38,277 nucleotides of DNA from Opitutia bacterium (GTDB taxonomy: Bacteria > Verrucomicrobiota > Verrucomicrobiia > Opitutales > Opitutaceae). Positions 33,300-38,277 of this stretch are shown piece by piece. The stretch lies in the NCBI GenBank assembly GCA_002737275.1, contig NSIG01000059.1, positions 1-38,277 of the forward strand, written 5' to 3'. The notes beneath the pieces are model-generated. The model had not been told where the DNA came from and searched no databases. It saw only the letters and a program-made list of their open reading frames with translations. The translations under genes and the position numbers were made by a program. Each line of letters opens with the position of its first letter. The first letter of the stretch is position 1.

Positions 33300-33364
33300 A
33301 AAGAGAGGGGGGCGCGAAGACGGAGCGTTGCGGTGGGGCGGGAGGGTCTGCATGACTGCGGATC

Positions 33365-34105
33365 ATGTCTGCCGATAAAGTAAATCAACCGATGGTGCTG
33401 CGGCCGGTGGCGGTGTTGCGCACGCCGTTCATGGAAAAATTTGGCGTGCCGCGGCAGAGCGGATTGGTACCCGAGGCGGAGGGGCGCGTGGTGTTTGCGC
33501 TGGAGTTTGCGCGGGAGGAATTCGTGCGCGGGCTGGAGGCGTTTTCGCACGTTTGGCTGATCACGCAGTTTCACCATAACGAGGTGTGGGCGGGCACGGC
33601 GACGGTGCGGCCGCCGCGGCTGGGTGGGAATGAGCGCGTAGGGGTCTTCGCCTCGCGCGCTCCTAATCGGCCGAATGGGCTCGGGCTGAGTCTGGTGCAG
33701 CTGTTGGCGATCGAGACGGTGCCGACGTTAGCGTTGCGCGTGGCGGGAATCGACGCGGTGGACGGCACGCCGGTTTTCGATGTGAAGCCGTATCTGCCGT
33801 GGTGCGAGGCGCCGGCGGGGGCCCAAGCCAACTGGGCGCAGGCGGCGCCGGCGGCGCGCGCGGCTGAGGCGGTGGTCATCGCGCCGGAGTTGGCGGAAAA
33901 AATCCTACGTGAGACGCCGAGCGAAGGTGCGCAGACCCTGGCAATGATCCGGCACCTGCTGCAGCACGATCACCAGCCGGCGTATCAGCAGGACCCGGCG
34001 CGCGTGTATGGGATGAATCTGGCGGGGTGGAATGTGCGTTGGCGGGCGTTGGCAGGAGATCGGGTGGAGGTGTGCGGGGTGGAGCGGATCGGGGCAGCGA
34101 GTTAA
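33365..34105 (+). CDS. trmO: tRNA (N6-threonylcarbamoyladenosine37) methyltransferase TrmO
   Basis: 246-residue TsaA/VirR-family (YaeB) methyltransferase that adds a methyl to t6A37 of some tRNAs to make m6t6A. The conserved segments are FGVPRQSGLVPEAEG, GLEAFSHVWLITQFH, SRAPNRPNGLGLSLVQLL (SAM-binding) and PVFDVKPYLPW. A C-terminal half of about 90 residues is normal for the E. coli-type enzyme, and RVYGMNLAGWNVRWR near the end fits. The start is the ATG at 33365; an alternative ATG lies nine codons on. Divergent from the DTW gene. Confidence 0.9.
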   Translation: MSADKVNQPMVLRPVAVLRTPFMEKFGVPRQSGLVPEAEGRVVFALEFAREEFVRGLEAFSHVWLITQFHHNEVWAGTATVRPPRLGGNERVGVFASRAPNRPNGLGLSLVQLLAIETVPTLALRVAGIDAVDGTPVFDVKPYLPWCEAPAGAQANWAQAAPAARAAEAVVIAPELAEKILRETPSEGAQTLAMIRHLLQHDHQPAYQQDPARVYGMNLAGWNVRWRALAGDRVEVCGVERIGAAS

Positions 34106-34124
34106 ACGCTGCTTCATCGTGAGT

Positions 34125-34208
34125 GTCATCGCGAGGTGCGCGAAGCGCGCCGTGGCATTCCAGCTGGATTGCCGCGCCGCCGCGCGTTGCGCGGCTCCTC
34201 GCAATGAC
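34125..34208. repeat. Dispersed palindromic repeat with 12-base terminal arms
   Basis: GTCATCGCGAGG (34125-34136) and CCTCGCAATGAC (34197-34208) are inverted at 11 of 12 positions. Between them an imperfect palindrome, GGCATTCCAGCTGGATTGCC (34154-34173), sits near the centre. Translated in one frame it reads SVIARCAKRAVAFQLDCRA and then APRNDGD, the 'VIARNEAxQ...RNDG' peptide known as a contaminant of many genome annotations and diagnostic of a widespread repeat. It occupies the 165-base gap between trmO and the helicase gene. No transposase is visible in the window. Confidence 0.82.
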
Positions 34209-34270
34209 GGAGATCGGCGCCCCGACTCGCGGGGCTTGTCTTGTGGCGGTGGAGTGGGCGTTGTGCGGTG

Positions 34271-36824
<2,554 letters not shown>

Positions 36825-36844
<20 letters not shown>

Positions 36845-36865
36845 CACTTTCGGGAGAGCCCGAAA
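36825..36865. repeat. Two overlapping hairpins at the helicase stop and before dinB
   Basis: AAGTGTCAC (36825-36833) and GTGACACTT (36841-36849) are a perfect 9-bp inverted repeat with a 7-base AT-rich loop spanning the helicase stop codon (36842-36844). TTTCGGG (36848-36854) and CCCGAAA (36859-36865) form a second 7-bp hairpin with an AGAG loop that shares two bases with the first. They could be alternative RNA structures (attenuator-like), an operator for dinB, or a processing site. There is no U-run for an intrinsic terminator. Confidence 0.6.
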
Positions 36866-36906
36866 AGGCTTGGCGGGAGGGGCAGGCGGGAGGTCATCGT
36901 GGCGGG

Positions 36907-38100
36907 ATGGGAGTGCCGCCGCTCATTGTTCATCTCGACGCCGACGCGTTTTTCGTGGCGTGTGAGCAGGCGCGGCGGCCGGAGTTGCGTGGGACGAAGT
37001 GCGCGGTGGGTGGCACGGAGCGGGGGATTATTTCTTCGGCGAGCTACGAGGCGCGGGCGTGCGGCGTCTACACGCCGATGCCGACGTCGCGGGCGCGGCA
37101 GGTGTGTCCGGATCTGATTTTGATTCCGCACACGAGCGGGCTCTACGGGGAAGTGTCGCGGCGGATGTTTGATCTGTGCGAGACGCTGACGCCGGTCGTG
37201 CAGCGGAACTCAATCGACGAAGGTTATCTAGACCTAGGGCCGTGTGGGTTGACGACGACGGTAGCGGTCGAGGCGGCGGTGCGGAAGTTGCAGAAACGAA
37301 TTTGGGATGAGTTGCAGATCACGGTTTCGATGGGGATCGCCGCGAACAAATTGGTGGCGCAGATCGCGAGCAAGCTGAGGAAGCCGCGGGGATTTGTGGT
37401 GGTGGCGCGGGGGGACGAGGCGGAATTCTTGGCGCCGCTCGCGTTGGGAAAATTGCCGGGAATCGGGGCGAAGACGGAGGCGGGGTTGGTGGAGCGCGGG
37501 TTTGGGCTGATCGGCGATTTGCTGGGACGCAGCGAAGCAGAACTGAAGGCGGCGTTCGGTGACGGCTGGCGGGAAATGGTCGCGATGGCGCGAGGGATCG
37601 ATGAGCGTCCGGTCGAGACGGAGAGCGAGGATGCGAAAAGCTATTCGCAGCAGGAGACTTTTGGCGAAGACGTGGGAGAGTTTGCCGTGATCGAGCGCGT
37701 GGCGAAACGGATGATCGACGAGTTGTTGCCCAAGGTGCGGGCCGATGGAAAGCGCGTGCGGACGATCACGGTGAAGGTGCGCTACGGTGACTTTACCCAA
37801 ACGACGCACGGGAAGAGCCTCGCGGACGCGACGGATCTGGAGGCGCCGTTTTATCCGCTCGTGGGACCGCTCCTGCGGGAGGCGTGGACGGAGCGGAGAA
37901 AGTTGCGGTTGGTGAGCGTGCGGTTCTCGGGCGTGGAGGAGGGAGCGGGGCAAATGGAGATGTTTGCGCAGAGCGACGAGAAGCGTCGCCGCCTTGCCGA
38001 GGTGTTGGACAAACTGAATAACCGTGGCGGCACCGCCGTCGTGCAGCACGGCCACCAAATCGGCGCCAAGCAGGACCAGGAACGCGGCGCTGGCCGTTAA
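36907..38100 (+). CDS. dinB: DNA polymerase IV (Y-family translesion polymerase)
   Basis: 397 residues from the ATG at 36907 (MGVPPLIVHLDADAFF). The catalytic metal ligands are Asp11 (LDADAFF) and Asp104-Glu105 (NSIDEGYLDL), and SYEAR (46-50) binds the nucleotide; Phe15/Phe16 include the steric-gate position. The usual SIDEAYLD motif is SIDEGYLD here, a small change. A helix-hairpin-helix (ALGKLPGIGAKTEAGL) and the little-finger domain (VRTITVKVRYGDFTQTTHGKSL) follow. The protein lacks an obvious QxSxxLF clamp-binding tail, but a QMEMFAQ segment near 357-363 fits the clamp-binding pattern. The longer in-frame start at 36724 overlaps the helicase gene and is rejected. It copies damaged DNA, error-prone. 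Confidence 0.95.
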   Translation: MGVPPLIVHLDADAFFVACEQARRPELRGTKCAVGGTERGIISSASYEARACGVYTPMPTSRARQVCPDLILIPHTSGLYGEVSRRMFDLCETLTPVVQRNSIDEGYLDLGPCGLTTTVAVEAAVRKLQKRIWDELQITVSMGIAANKLVAQIASKLRKPRGFVVVARGDEAEFLAPLALGKLPGIGAKTEAGLVERGFGLIGDLLGRSEAELKAAFGDGWREMVAMARGIDERPVETESEDAKSYSQQETFGEDVGEFAVIERVAKRMIDELLPKVRADGKRVRTITVKVRYGDFTQTTHGKSLADATDLEAPFYPLVGPLLREAWTERRKLRLVSVRFSGVEEGAGQMEMFAQSDEKRRRLAEVLDKLNNRGGTAVVQHGHQIGAKQDQERGAGR

Positions 38101-38277
38101 AAAGAACCAGTGCCTTGCGGTTGTCGGATGCGACTCGGGTAGCAGTGTGGAGGTAGTGCCGATTTCCGATTGGGACGTTGCCTGCTGCTTCTGTTCTAAG
38201 ACGAGGTCGACCTCAACCCCGCTCCCTACTTTGTTAAGAAATTTTCCCCGAATCATTGTGCTGTGCGCTCTCGCGCA
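38101..38277. other. Window-end sequence without a supportable gene
   Basis: After dinB there are 177 bases, somewhat poorer in GC than the rest. On the minus strand a frame opening MIRGKFLNKVGSGVEVDLVL at 38256 runs back over dinB and contains a hydrophobic stretch WFFLTASAAFLVLLGADLVAVL just at its edge. I see no ribosome binding site or family, and it is antisense to dinB for most of its length, so I do not call it. Confidence 0.5.

Noticed and set aside
37234-38256. 340-codon minus-strand frame opposite dinB
   Set aside because: Mostly antisense to a clear Pol IV. Its first 50 codons are outside dinB but show no motif; kept only as a note on the window end.

Overview
The window is GC-rich, densely coded chromosomal DNA from a didermic bacterium. 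BamD and LptE genes point to an outer membrane. The DUF4159 / MoxR / DUF58 / BatA-VWA / DUF4175 operon, and a dispersed palindrome whose translation reads like the 'HGRDARAT / TGKMPVPP' stretches common in PVC genomes, suggest Verrucomicrobia, probably Opitutaceae-like. This placement rests on gene content and style, not on a phylogenetic marker.

Layout. (1) 1-4427, minus strand: an envelope and lipid operon rpmF-plsX-fabH-bamD-lptE-rpe, with rpe cut by the window edge. (2) 4532-5533, minus: uppP. It is divergent from trpD-glmM (5612-7995, plus), which is followed by a TPR protein (8039-9394) overlapping a convergent EamA-type exporter (9386-10246, minus). (3) 10302-15793, minus: a manganese/iron ABC uptake operon (binding protein, ATPase, two paralogous permeases), followed after 119 bases by a fused ferric-iron-type permease without partner subunits. 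A divergent MntR-type regulator (15878-16381, plus) carries all six expected metal ligands. (4) 16455-32215, plus: a nine-gene operon encoding a HExxH/TPR protease-like protein, two tandem DUF4159 proteins, MoxR AAA+ ATPase, DUF58, BatA-like VWA membrane protein, a giant DUF4175-like coiled-coil membrane protein, a glutamine-amidotransferase-like membrane protein, and a caspase-fold-like protein that seems to lack its catalytic cysteine but has two EF-hand-type loops. (5) 32255-32498: a scar of a type I restriction-modification locus, with a short HsdR piece joined directly to an HsdS C-terminus. (6) 32537-34105: divergent DTW-domain (probable tRNA acp3U) and trmO (tRNA t6A37 methylation) genes with a G-quadruplex motif between them. 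(7) 34271-38100: a Ski2-like DUF3516-type helicase followed by DNA polymerase IV, with overlapping hairpins at the junction.

How they work together. Region 1 couples phospholipid precursor synthesis to outer-membrane protein and LPS assembly. UppP and GlmM feed peptidoglycan synthesis. Region 3 is metal homeostasis with its own repressor. Region 4 looks like one envelope-anchored AAA+/VWA machine; its individual families are known but its overall function is not, which makes it the best candidate for an undescribed system. Regions 5 to 7 hold RNA modification and DNA repair genes among repeats and a decayed defence locus. I found no tRNA, rRNA, CRISPR array or intact insertion sequence.
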